Assembly: GCA_017354895.1 (NCBI GenBank)
Contig: CP071498.1
Location: 3,224,001 to 3,288,000, forward strand
DNA: 64,000 bases
Direction of reading: 5' to 3'
From: Podospora comata
Lineage: Eukaryota > Ascomycota > Sordariomycetes > Sordariales > Podosporaceae
The notes under the pieces were generated by a model, which was not told where the DNA came from, ran no database searches, and saw nothing but the letters and a program-made list of their open reading frames with translations. Shown one piece after another: positions 12,131 through 23,718 of this stretch. Numbering within the stretch: position 1 is the stretch's first letter; each line of letters opens with the position of its first letter. A program made the translations under genes and the position numbers.

Positions 12131-14356
12131 TCACTGTCTTCCCCCACTAGCTGAATAATACCTCCCCAACCCATCATCATCCACTCTACCTCTAGCTCGC
12201 TCCTCATCCCGCATCCAACTAGTCCCCATCGCATTCCCACCTCCTCTCCTATCCGCAACCGGTGGTGGCCCCCCAGACATACCCGCAACCTCCGCCCTCG
12301 CCAAAAACGGCGTCAACACAACCGGATCACTCACCGATCTCCCCCCACCCATATCCATCGGTCTCGACATTTGCTGCACCATCGAGGGCCCAGGTGCAAC
12401 TCCCCTTGCAGCTTGAGATCTCAGCGCCGCCGGTCGTGGCATAGCAGCCGCTCTATACCCTTGAGAGGCAGCCGCAAGCGGTATACCAGGTACGTTCGCA
12501 GCAGGAAACTGACCTGGAACCACAGAAACAGGCTGGACCACGTCCTGAGACATGAAATGTACAGGGTTGTAAGCTTCATATCCTGCTCCATGACTCCACA
12601 ACTCCGGCGAGGTAAAGCCCGGTGGTGGGATAGGATCAAGTCTGCCCATTGATGCTGCTCGCCCGAGGGGACGTTGCTGAGCTTGTGCCGGCATAGGCGG
12701 GGAGGGGTAATACGATGTTGTCTCAACGGGAACCATATCGATTTGGGAGGATTGGTGGGAGAGAGGCTGGTTGGGTACCTCTAGCTCTTGGACCGAATAT
12801 GACGAGGGAGCAGGATGGTAGCGGGGTCGTTGTGTTTCCGGGGGTGTCCTGATTGATGCCTCTGCCCAGAGAGAGGAACCATGAACGGACACCTCGTCGT
12901 CATGTCCACGAACGGATCCGAGTCCGCCGGCGCCGGGAGTCAAGGTGGCGGAGCTCGGACCAAAACTCGGTAGCTGTGGGTTGTACGCGAGACGGTGACC
13001 GGGAGGGTCTTCGGTTCCGTAACGGGGCTTGGCACCCTCATACTTGTCTCGTAGCTCTTGTATGCAAGCAAGAGCCGCTTGTCGTTTGTACTGTGGGCTA
13101 ACCGTGGCCAAAGACCTTGCCAGCGGGCCGGACTCCAGAGACTTGTCGAGGTCTTCTTCGATCTCATCCATGATCTCCCGAAATGGTGGGGATTTCTTTC
13201 TTCTCTGGTTTGTCCGCTCTTGAAGCTTTTGCAAGACGGCAGATCTAATGTCTGACATTACCAATTGCTGCTGATTCCCCTCTTGGTCATAGCCACCAGT
13301 TGTCTCCCGCGCAGTGAGCCACATCGCGACGAGAAACAAAATGCTGAACAGGCCGTATGGAATGTCAATGGCGGCCATGTTGCTCTCTGCAGTTGAGGGT
13401 GGGATGTATTGCGGAGTACCAAAAGAAGGAACGCAGACAGTGTCCCCTGAGCCAATTTGATTCTCGAGACACAGCTGGGGTGGTTTCTCGGTCTGTGCTT
13501 TCAGCACCACTGCCACCTCAGCCAGGGACCGGGCAAAGAACATGGCGAGTGCCCCCCACAAATACCACCTTTCCTGTAGGATAGTGTTAGCAAATGCCTT
13601 CAATTGGAATTGAGATGACATACAGCAGAGTGTTTCTCATGCCCCCACGAACCAAAGAACCGATAAACCCCCAACATGGCCATGCTTGCAACCCATACAA
13701 GAACAACGGTTGCAATCTCAAATGAAGACCCTCTTGCCGCAAAATGCACCACCGGTACCAAGCTTTCATACTTCAACCAGACCAAAGAAAATGCGAAATA
13801 AAACACAAGATACAAGACGGACACCAGGCTGATTACAAAGAAAACACTCTTTGAAACAAACCACCAGACTCTTTGCCTTGACGAGTCAGGCTTCCTATCC
13901 CCAAAACGTTTCCACAACACATTGTATGTACCCCACATGAGCAGCAAAGTCGACGTAACATGCAACACGTCATAGATGGCGCGAGCAGTGACATACTCAT
14001 ACTTGACTTGGCTGTTCCCGCTCTGGCGCATCCAGCGATCGATCATGGTCAAGAAATACCACCTTCACAGCAACAGTCAGCCAACATAATGACTCATGTC
14101 GGCGCGGTTCAACTTACAGTGTTAATAGCATTGCCCCAAGCGCAACAGGCTTGAACTCGGGCCAGGCAGGTTTCCATTCTCTTTTCCCGAGATGAGGCAG
14201 TTGAAATGTGGGAAGCAAACGATAGAGCAACCACGTGAAGGTCACACTGGCCAAGAACCAGACAGTGTCGAAAACGGCGACATGTAGTGGAAGTCCTGCC
14301 GGGAGCGGCTGTGGTGATATTGAGGAAAGCGTGACATTTTGCAATGGTTGTGACAT
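12131..14356 (-). CDS. Seven-helix membrane protein with long proline-rich tail
   Basis: 706 residues from exons 14356..14118, 14062..13624 and 13573..12131. I count seven hydrophobic helices: around VFDTVWFLASVTFTWLLY, LGAMLLTLWYFLTM, YDVLHVTSTLLLMWG, SVFFVISLVSVLYLVFYF, IATVVLVWVASMAMLG, WGALAMFFARSLAEVAVVL and YGLFSILFLVAMWL. A charged helical segment (SDIRSAVLQKLQERTNQ, MDEIEEDLDK) follows, then about 280 residues rich in Pro, Ser and Gln. The layout resembles fungal PTH11-like receptors without a CFEM domain: seven helices plus a cytosolic tail for signalling. No family name can be assigned by eye. The start ATG at 14356 gives a short N-terminus with N-glycosylation sequons (NVT), consistent with an outside N-terminus. 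Confidence 0.82.
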
Positions 14357-14796
14357 CCCGTGGTTGTGTCGAAGCGTGGTGAATGGTATGGTTTGTGGTT
14401 TTTTGAAGCCAAAGGCATCCCAGCACCACGCGAAGAACGAGGACCTTTGGTGACACAAATCTGAGTCAACCCCACGTCAAGCTTTGCTTTGCAAACCCAC
14501 CCCAATATACCTGGGCCCCTGAATATTGCTGTCTTTGATGTACTGGTACAAGCCAAGACCAGACAGAGCCTTCTGCAATGTAAGAGGGCCCCCTTGACCA
14601 GAAAGAGCGCCTTGCAGGCACTGGCGGGCGCCAACAACGCAGCCACACGGAGATAGTTTTCAGCCGCTGGGATCATGGGCGCGAAAACCTGATCCTGGCG
14701 AAACACGGCCAAGGCGCCGAAAACTTCAGAAATGAGTCTCAATAATCTGGGGCAAGCGCAATTGAGGGGTGTGCTCAATGTTTCTCGTGTAACTGC
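14357..14796. other. Intergenic, no gene seen
   Basis: 440 bases between two minus-strand genes. Open stretches here are short and compositionally unlike coding sequence. The 5' part of the membrane-protein transcript must lie here. Confidence 0.5.
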
Positions 14797-16238
14797 TCAA
14801 TCACGGGTCTTCAATGGAATAACCTTCCCCTTCGAGATGACCTGCTCACGAGTCAAGTCTTCCTTCCCGTTACCAATCCTCATCAAACCTGGCTGCGTCA
14901 TCATGTCTACAATGACCTTGACTTCCTCGGAGTGACCTGTCTCGTCTTCAAAGATGTGCTTCAGCTGAACGATGTCACCACGTGAACATGCCACCAGCAT
15001 TACACGGGACCGCTGTGACCCCATTTGAAGTGCTAACACGCCTGCATCACGTACCACGGTCCAGATACGTTTGTTGACTTGTGAATCCAATGCTTGACCA
15101 CTCCATTGCTGAAGAGCCCGCACCAGGTCCTCGGTGACTCGCTCTATGTTTTGTCGAAAATATGTTGTGAATGCCTTCTCATCGGTGCTGTTGTTCCGGC
15201 GGAAGTCTTCCAGAATGCGTTCAAACAGGAATCCTCGTCCCTCATTCATTTTGGCCTTTTGTTGGTTTGTTAAAGTAGAATCATCAGGGTCTGTAAATTT
15301 ATCAGCTTCATTCCATACTGATATCGGCCACCATAGAACCCACCATCAGCAGCCTGTACTCTGATCGCCTCAGAAAAGTGTGCAAGGATAGCATGCGCTT
15401 CTCCTTCAACGCCAAAGATGCCAAATCCCAATGGATACTGATAGAACCCGTGCAACAAGTGAGTCCAGCACACGCTCCGAATAAACCTGGACCATCCCCT
15501 TGTGTCTTGTTGCTGTTGCATCGGCTTGGGAATGTGGTCCACAATCTTCAACAGCTGTTGCGACAACGACAGCAACGAGGTCCGGAAAGCCTCATCAGAA
15601 ATGACGGCGTCATCCTGTGAGGTGTATTCGCCGATTCTCTCCTTCAGATCGTCAATCTCTATCCGCAATTTCTTGACAGCATCCTCATGTTTCGTATCCT
15701 GCTCTTCCATACTTGTTTGGTACCTCTTTTCGTTCTTGGCCAATGTCTCATTGTGCGTCCATTTCATGTCGGCGATTGCTTGGTGAAGGCGCTGGTTCTC
15801 GGTTTTGGCCTGATACAGAGCCTCCTCGCACTCTGCCAGAGCAGCGTTATCCCGCTCGTAGAGTGCTATGTAGCGATCTCGCTCCTGTGATACTGTGTAC
15901 CGTTCCCTTGTAATGCGGTCCACATCTTCACGGGCGGACCGCTTAATGACTGCGATCTCGTTGTCCTTGACGAGCAGAGTGTTGTTGACCCATTGGAGAA
16001 CATTTGTGAGATTGTCGAGACCTTCCTGCTGGGGTATGTTGTGTTTTGTCATGAACCTGGAGATCTTTTCCTTGGTGTCATCGACAGGTATCTGACGAGC
16101 ACGATCATGGCCAGGATCCCCGGGCGCAAAATAACCCTGAGGCGGCGGCTGAGATTGGGGAAATGATTCTTGGTATGTGGGACCATAGTGTCGTCGAGGT
16201 CCCTCCGAATGGTTTTTTTCTCGAGTCCCAAAGCACAT
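14797..16238 (-). CDS. Coiled-coil protein of unknown function
   Basis: 462 residues from exons 16238..15344 and 15290..14797. The 53 bp intron 15291..15343 has donor gtgggt, branch gctgat and acceptor tttacag, and joins in frame to give AADDPDDSTLTNQQ. The N-terminus is Pro/Gln/Tyr-rich (HYGPTYQESFPQSQPPPQG). Residues of about 60-220 form a charged heptad-like coiled coil (ERDRYIALYERDNAALAECE, LRIEIDDLKERIGEY), and a globular helical C-terminal half follows. No catalytic motif is visible. It may be a scaffold or filament protein, but the function is unknown. Confidence 0.78.
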
Positions 16239-16687
16239 TTTGATGTTTTGGAGAGGTGATTCCAGGTTGTTGCATTTGCTTTGTAGTTGTCTGGGGCACC
16301 TCAGCTAACAGTGGAAAGCGGAAGCGCTGTCTGGAAGGTCACGTTGGTGGAGTGCAGAGAGGCGCCCCCCATGCTGCGCAACCTGAGCTGCACCTGCAAG
16401 CGCTACCCACCTGGCTTGGGCGGTGGTTTTGCTGCCCAGTAAAATCCTCCCGCCATCCCGTGATCATTCAACTGAGGTGCACATTGCATCTCGAGCAAGA
16501 CGTTCAGTTTTCCCGAATACATAATTTTCAAATCGCATTCTTCTCTTTTGCTACATTTCCGTTCGATTTCCCCTCCAACCTGCAAGCTATGTACACGATC
16601 CAAACTATCCACCCCATGAAGGCTTCTTGCTAACCGCGATAATCCCAGTTGAGTACATCCCCAACTCGTCCCAGTGCCTATGGTTCA
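16239..16687. other. Intergenic, no gene seen
   Basis: 450 bases between minus-strand genes; it holds the promoter of the coiled-coil gene. No supported coding frame or RNA gene is seen. Confidence 0.5.
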
Positions 16688-17896
16688 CTAAGCCTCAACT
16701 TCTTCGTTCTCCTCAAGGGGGAATCCGGGAGGGGGAGTCCATCCAGGAGGAGGAGTCCAGCCACCTGGAGGACCACCGGGACCGCCAGGACCACCGAAAC
16801 CAGGGTTGGGGTTGGCAACGCCACCTTCCTCTCCAAGGTAGACAGCAGGATTAATCTTGTTGCTGACAGAGGTGTCGATACCGAACGACAGCCAAGCGAA
16901 GAGACCATCCTCGACCGAGTCGCCGAGAAGAGTGTACTCCATCACCGGGTCAACTGCGCCAGCCGAGCCCTGGGCGAGAAGGAAGTCCTGAGCATTGGTG
17001 GTCAAGGGCTGACGGTTGGTGTTGTACGGGGCCGTCTGCTCAACAGCGGTGATGAGATCCTGGTCGAAGTAAGCCTGGCCAATGTGGCTAGCATAGTTGT
17101 CATGACCTAGGGTCTGGTTGGGCTGGAGGGTGGCGTTGGTGTGAACCATGATGTGGATATGGGCAGTACGTCCGGTGTAGTGGCCGGGGAAGATGGTCTG
17201 GAAACGGGCAACTCCATCTTCATCGGTGGGCTGGATGCCACGAAGCCAGGTGTTGTGGATGTTGGAGGCATCAGCAGTGTCGCCGTTGCCGCCGGCGATG
17301 ACACCGCCATACACACCAGTGGCGTTGCAAGCCCACGCCTCGAGGTAAACATTGGGAACAGGGTCGCATGTGTCGACGTCGATGACTTGGTAGTCGACAA
17401 GGAGCTCGACGCCTTCCTGGTCCTCAATGAGGTTTTCACGCACGTATTCGCCGGCAACATCTATTGTTGTTCATGTCAGCTGAGATGACTCTTTCATCAC
17501 GGATAGTCACCATCACTCACAGTATGGGCCCTGGGTGACCTCGGGGCTCAGAATGCAGGAGTTGATGCCCGCAAAGAGGGTTGCGCTATCGGTGTTGGGG
17601 GTGTAGCCAAGGGAGGTCTTGTTGTGGCTCTTGGCCAAGACATCGCCGATATCACGCTTCTTGATGTTTCTCTTGCGACGAGCCTCTTCGACCTGAGCCT
17701 TACGTCTGGCGATGTTCTTGGCCTCGATGCCGCGGGCGCGGAGCTTCTCAGCACAGTGGCTCAGATCAGTCCGCTTAGCGTTGGCGAGGAACTCCCGTCG
17801 TTCGGCAGCCTCCTGGGCGACATTGTGGCCTGGATGGGCGCTGGCTAGTCCTACCAGGACAGCAAGGCCAGTGGCGGCGGCTTTGGTGAAATGCAT
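16688..17896 (-). CDS. Secreted intradiol dioxygenase-like protein
   Basis: 382 residues, two exons (17896..17521, 17460..16688). The signal peptide is about residues 1-20 (ATGLAVLVGLASAHP). A helical pro-like segment rich in Lys/Arg follows, then the intradiol dioxygenase core. The usual non-haem iron ligands can be placed: a Tyr in SPEVTQGPYY, a Tyr in FPGHYTGRTAHIHI, and the two His of that HIH. The enzyme family opens catechol-type rings between the hydroxyls. Secreted fungal members act on lignin- or tannin-derived aromatics. The C-terminus is a Gly/Pro-rich tail with two near-identical GWTPPPG units, perhaps a cell-wall linker. The 60 bp intron sits within the first iron-ligand motif, between its two Tyr codons. 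Confidence 0.9.
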
Positions 17897-19342
17897 GGTT
17901 GAGATAGATGAGTGGACAAACCCAAAGTAAGTTGATCTCTGAGTCTGAGATGAGCGGAACAAGAGCAAGAAGGCTTCTCTTGGCTGATATACTTATACAT
18001 GTTCAACTCATACCCGTCCTCCTTGCCGTTAGCCTTCCCGCCACGCATATCGTCTATCTTGCTACATAATCTACGCGACACTTCCCTGCCCGAACTGGAA
18101 GCCAAGTCGCATGAAGTTGAAGCGAAAGGGGCATATAGCCGCTAACCGAGCAACCGACTGCAATGACGCAGCAGTTTCTGGTATGGTGAAGCCATCTTCG
18201 ACCTATCAGATGCGAAGGGTAACCAAGCATTGCCGGGCCCTCAAGGTGTATAGAGCATCCTCAATCAAAATGTCTTGGTATGTGGTGGATTCAGGGGTTC
18301 TACACAGTAAAGTGGACGCGCAATCCAGTGGAGCGACGCGGGGCATCGGCTTGCATAGAACCTCCCACATCCCGAGCTCAACTGCCATTTTTCGAACCGG
18401 GTAAAAGAACAAGCTTGGAAGATGGGAGCCAGGGTGGTGACAGTAACTGGGCCGAAACGGAAGGTTGTATTCCGGCGCCGCGCGATCCCACAAGCCGGTG
18501 GTAAGATTCTAGCAGGACGACGGCGGCTTGGAAACTCCTGCCGGCTTCAGCATGTTGATCGGCGGCCCTCTTGTCGAATTCGCGGCGAGGCCCGCTTCTG
18601 GTGACACCGGAGGTGGGGGGCCGTTGAACTTGCGCAGGAATAAGCAGCATGTTATTCGTTCTTATCAGTAGGTGAGGAGCTTCTCGCTGGATTCTAGATC
18701 CCCGAAAAGCTTATTTTCTGGTAGTTGAAGATGAGATCTCACTGCCATGGAGGGCTTTTGCGGGCAAGATACACCTAGGAATGCCGCTCGACAGTGAACT
18801 GCAGGGCAACACCCCACACGGCGTTGGTGTCTTGAAGTGGAAACTGCGATATTTGTGATATCACAACGAAATGGAAGTCGTTTTGTTTCGGTCAGTGCAA
18901 GAAACCCCCCAATCCTGATAGACCTGGGTTGGTGTTGGGTGGACCCATTTCATGTGTGTAAGTGCAAGTCGGCTAGTTCCATGATCGGTTTGTCAACGCC
19001 ACACAGAGAGCCCAGCAATTCCAAATTGTTCTCGAAACAGTTGTGCAATGTTCAGACTGATTGATCCGGCTCAGTTACGCGCGGGGGACAGTCGCTTGTC
19101 ACCAATGAACTGGAAAGGCTCACTCCCAGTCGAATTAGAATTAGCGCTGGCAAGTAGGCTGCCGCCATGCAAGCCACTGGCACTGCCTACCACCTGACCA
19201 TTTGGGGGCTCGAACACCATGTCTAACCTCAGCTGGCGTGCTGCCTGAGTGACAGTCGCACACAAGAGCCGAAGTTTCTTTGCACATTCATCATCCCGCC
19301 CTACACTGGGCAGCACCTTTTTACGCCAAGAGGCCCTCGATC
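17897..19342. other. Long intergenic region, no gene seen
   Basis: 1.45 kb between divergent genes (dioxygenase-like to the left, Hsp70-like to the right). I found no frame with protein-like composition and no RNA gene. Promoters of both neighbours must lie at its ends. Confidence 0.5.
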
Positions 19343-21853
19343 ATGTCTTCAACAAGTGGTCAGAGGTTCTTGATCTGTGTCGACTATGGCACCACCTACA
19401 CCGGTCAGCCTTCTTGGTCCGCACTGCGGGGCATATCCGTATGAACTTCGGAGACTGACCCCTTTTAGGAGTGGGATGGATTCTCACCCACAGGACCCGC
19501 CCTTCTCAGCTCAATGAGCTCAACATTGTGAAAAGATGGGGCGCTATTCATCGCCCGGAGACATCCCAGGTCATCGGCCCCAAAGTTCCTTCCATCATCA
19601 GTTATTCAGGAACATCCGGCCGGCGGTGGGGTTACGGGGTAATTGGAGATGCTGATTCTCACATTCTACAATGGACCAAGTTGGAGATGGAGCCACCCAC
19701 TCGTCTCGAAGCACTGTCCCGGCTCAAGAGAACCCTGGAGGCGACGCGTGGCCCCGTGTCACACAGACAACATGCGTCCTCGCTTGTGCAGGGGATCCCG
19801 CTCCATTTGATCAAGTCGACCGAAGACGTGGTTGCCGACTATCTGACTGAAGTTGCTCAGTGCGTTCGTCAGGATATCGAGACTGTTCAGAGAGATCGAA
19901 GGGTCATTGGCGACTTTCCCATCGAGCTCATCATTACGCACCCAGCAGTAAGAGATGCTGGCGGGCATTTGCGGCAAATTGTGATAAGCTGACAAGACAA
20001 CCAGATATGGCACCCGCGCGCAATGAACACCACCTTCAGAGCGGTGAACACTGCTTTCAAGAGAATCTTTCCTGAATTCGAGTCAAACCCGGGGAAGGTC
20101 AGACTTGCCACGGAATCGGAAGCATGTGCCCAGTACATCATGAAGACATCTACAAGCGTGCATAAACGTCATCTCAGACGGGTATGAACACCCGTGTTTT
20201 CTGTTTTGCCAAAAGCCAATACTGACGCGTCATCTCACAGGGAGCATGCTTCGTGGTTGTTGATGCCGGAGGCGGGACAGTCGACCTTGTATCCTACCGC
20301 GTGGACCAAGACACGCCCTCTTTCCAAGTCAGTTTGGTGACTGAGATGTCCAGTAAGCTTTCTCTTTTGCTGCAAATGTTCTGATGCTAACGATGAGACA
20401 GGCGGACGTTGCGGTGCGACACGGATAGATGACTATTTCATTAAACGCTTTCTGCCCCGCCGCCTTACCCCGGATGACTACCGCAAAGTAGTTGAAGATG
20501 CTGAGTCCAACTTTGGCAGCGGACCACATGTGCTCTTTTCAAGACGGCAACAAGCAATGCTCGAGAGCTTCCAGTTTGCCAAACACAAGTTTGCAGGTGT
20601 TGGTACTGAGGATGAGGAGTTCCGAGTGTTACTTCCTGGCGACCTTGACATACCGGACAATCCTGAGAGAGGGATCTCGAATGGAAATCTGCAGATTTTG
20701 CCGTATGGTCTCCCAACATCCATCATGACAAGGTCAAAATACTAATAGGAAGATAGTGAGGACATGGAGCACATGTTCCACGAAACCGTCGACGGCACCG
20801 TGAACCTCATCAGACAGCAGATCACGCAGCTCGAAGTCAAGAACCTTCGTGTATCAGCCGTATTCCTGTCTGGGGGTCTTTCAAGAAGTGAATATCTTTT
20901 CAAAAAGGTTGAGTCGGAGATTGGGCACCAGTACCGATTACCAGTGTTCCGAGGGCAAGAGGGGTAGGTCTTGACCGTCTCCCGTAGATCTCGGTGTCTC
21001 TGGCTAACAGCACTTCAGCGACAAAAGCAGTTGGACAGACGTTGTCATCGGCGCAGCAATTCTGGGGCTCGGGATGAACTGCGAAGTCCCACCCGCGTGT
21101 GCCGAATGCCCATACCACATAGGAGTCCTTATTTCCCAACAGTTTCACGAGTACGAGAACGACGAGAAGCAGGCCTACACGGATGCCATTGGCCAAAGCA
21201 TGCGCGCCAAAGACCACCTTAAGTGGATTGCTGCAAAGGGAGATATGATTACACAGCCGGATGGCATCAGCAAAAGTGTGAAGCTTGTGAGGAAGATTCT
21301 TAAGCTGAATGACCAGGTGCTGAAAGGTTCTTGCACCGTCGTCATCTCCCATGATTCCAAGCAGGGTGACAAGCTTGAGGGTAAGCAAATGCTCAGTGTT
21401 GTTCATCCCGGCACGTACTGACTCCCGTTCCTAGACATCCAAAACCTTCAGAAGGTCCAACTCAACTACGACTTGGCCACCCTTTCCACTGCCGATAAAG
21501 CCAAAGTCATCCGCCGGGACACCGACGAAGACACCAAAACACAATATCGGCAAGTGGAATTGGAGTTGGTCGTTACAGTCCGCGAGGAAGTTGCGGCTTT
21601 TCAACTGTATGCTGGCCAACCGGGAAGAATCCCCATCGCGGAGGCCGCCACAGATCGTAATGGGCAGTTCATTTTGGGAAACGCTGGTAGCCAGAGAGAG
21701 CAGCACCTGCCCGTCGTACCAGATAAGGATTCAGCATCAGGAGCGGGATCGGACCCGAATCAGGAGTCGACAAGCTCCAGGCAGCCTAGGCAGGGACGTA
21801 GGCCCATCTACGACACTGCAGAGAGCAGTAGGAGCAGGAGGGTTTACGTGTGA
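19343..21853 (+). CDS. Hsp70-like ATPase of the fungal non-canonical group
   Basis: 705 residues from eight exons: 19343..19403, 19469..19947, 20005..20181, 20241..20352, 20402..20702, 20757..20963, 21019..21380, 21435..21853. The actin/Hsp70 nucleotide fold is clear: phosphate-1 loop VDYGTTYTGVG near the N-terminus, phosphate-2 loop VVVDAGGGTVDLVSY, and adenosine motif VFLSGGLSRSEYL. After the ATPase, the typical substrate-binding domain and the EEVD end are absent; instead there is a short beta-rich region and a disordered Ser/Arg tail. It resembles the HSPA12A-like proteins that are abundant in filamentous fungi, often near het genes. Targets are unknown. The intron 20703..20756 carries a perfect TACTAATA branch site. 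Confidence 0.88.
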
Positions 21854-22760
21854 AAGAGTTGACTCTCAGGGTACCATATACCTACATCCCTTTCACAAAC
21901 CACCTTGACTTTGAACTCTGTCATCCCGAGTATCCCTTATGTCACATACGGCACTGTATAAACTGTTCAGGAGTCCGGCCTCTTTGTCACAAAGGGAACA
22001 TCTTTCAGTTAGCTTTCTTCCCATTACCTGTTGAAAGAGTCGAATTGTTACAGTATGTTCAACTAGGCCTGCCGACGATCAATTTTTAGCAACACGCTAT
22101 CATTGCCTTCCTGAACGTCGTCTGAGGTGAAAAAACCCTCACAAGTCTGTGTCTGGTGGGCAAAAGCCTCAAGACGTCGAGGAGCTATCATTAATATCTA
22201 TTCTGCATAAATACCCGGCTTTCCTACCTCTGTCGTTGTGGTATTTGATGATAACATTTCCAACAATCGACTCTATAAAACAAGGCAGCAACAAACTACC
22301 CCCCTTCACTATTTAAACCGCCTTACATTTCCTATCACGGTTGACTGCCTTTGCAATGCCATGTTAATGCAGACTTTCCATACTTCTCCCGAGCGGCAAA
22401 TGTGTCCGTTGCGGTGTAAGTCTTCAGTACATTAGCCCTCAGTGTAAACACCATCTTACTCGAGTCTAGAATGAGCTGCGAAAAGACACAAACAGAGCTG
22501 TTCAAACCCGCCCGCCACCAGCAAGTCCAACCTGGTCTTCGGCTTCCTCCTACAAAGGGTACGGGACCCCAACCCCCCAGTATCCCCCCTCAAACAGTTA
22601 CCGACTATCTACATATTCGCAACCACCACCACAAAACCCGCTACAGGCGCTCGCCCCAGCTCCCTATGGATATGATCATGAAGTTAGACACGGGCAGGGA
22701 TCGCCACTTCAAGCTCCGCACCCAACATCTCAATCAGTGCGCACAACGAACACGTACTGG
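21854..22760. other. Intergenic with possible 5' exons of the next gene
   Basis: About 900 bases. A consistent open stretch from about 22469 to 22796 reads as a Pro/Tyr/Gln-rich low-complexity segment (YKGYGTPTPQYPPSNSYR). It could be preceded by a gtaagt..ctag intron after a KCVRCG-coding piece near 22395-22412. These may be upstream exons of the Cys-rich gene to the right, but I could not find a chain with a start codon. Confidence 0.3.
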
Positions 22761-22774
22761 GCCCCACCACCGGC

Positions 22775-23299
22775 GCAGCTCACACGGCGTTTACAGGCCA
22801 AGCCGTCGCCGAGAAACGAAAGACTTACGGGCCCCACCCTTGCATATGTAGGCGAGAGGACTACACGCGTATATGCCTGCTTGTTGCCGTCCCATTCCTA
22901 AAAGGTTGTACGGGCGCAGAAAGATCCGACTGGGCCTGTCATCGCTGCCATGAAAATGTATGTCTCGCTGATTTAGTTGTCAGAAATAATAAGCGAATTG
23001 CTTGTGATATGCTATAGGAATACGTAAGGAAAAGAAACACGGCTAAGCATAATGGAATAAGAGATGCGAACCGACGGAAAAAGCGAGAAGAAGCGGGTTT
23101 GGTGTGTATTTGTCTGAAGGACGAGAACAAGAACTATTGTTCTGCCGAAAGGTGTGAAGTGAAGACGAACCGTCCGGGGTCGTCCTGTAGCGCGTGCGCA
23201 GCAGCCAACGTTGGCGGCGTGGTCAAGTATCACCCTTTACACCCCTTGCTTTACAAAAGGTATATGGATATGTACACCTACCTGACTCCTGTCATATGA
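22775..23299 (+). CDS. Probable Cys-rich protein, 3' part, unresolved 5' end
   Basis: Open frame from about 22775 to AAT at 22957, then a 60 bp intron (gtatgt 22958 .. ctatag 23017), then 23018..23299 ending in TGA. The joined product has paired cysteines through its length: PCIC, GC, CHRCH, VCIC, YCSAERC, SCSAC, with a basic helix RDANRRKKREE between. This looks like a zinc-binding or disulphide protein and does not look like random sequence. No family is recognised and there is no Met in the open part, so at least one more upstream exon is needed. The gene ends 65 bases before a gypsy LTR. Confidence 0.42.
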
Positions 23300-23364
23300 T
23301 TGTGCCGTGAAACGAGCTCAAGGAGGCTGAATACGAGGCTCCAACTCCCGAAGAGAAGAGACAG

Positions 23365-23718
23365 TGTGACAAGGGTTGTAATATTAGAGCTTGGAACTCA
23401 TGGTTCAATTCAGGCTAATAATCTTCAATGGCCTCGAAGTCTGTGATACCGAAAAGAAGAAGAAGAGATACAGTCTTGGTGTTTCCAAACGCGTATTTTA
23501 TCCTTCCTCGCGTGGCCCGTGCCCTTGTTGGCCTCAGGTCATCGCCAAGTCCTCCAATATCCTACTGGGCCTGTGGGCTTCCTTTGATAACCGCCATGCC
23601 TCTGTTTGTCTGCCTCACTTTGAATGAGAGGCTCACGACGTGCAGTTACCCCTCCTTGCGGTGGTATCGACAGTGGTGTTGGGCATGATTGTAGGTGGTT
23701 GGCTTTTGCCGTGTGACA
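23365..23718 (-). repeat. Left (3') LTR of the gypsy remnant
   Basis: 354 bp copy, TGTGACAAGG at one end and GTGTGACA at the other, about 97 percent identical to the copy at 25208. The neighbouring five bases outside are gacag. Confidence 0.9.

Noticed and set aside
15270-15343. Coiled-coil protein ending at a stop at 15270-15272
   Set aside because: A 53 bp intron with good donor, branch and acceptor restores a long reading frame to 14797, so the shorter end is an intron read-through.
22471-22851. Reading frame starting with an ATG at 22471
   Set aside because: Another frame over the same bases has a more natural Pro/Tyr-rich composition; this one reads as basic low-complexity noise.
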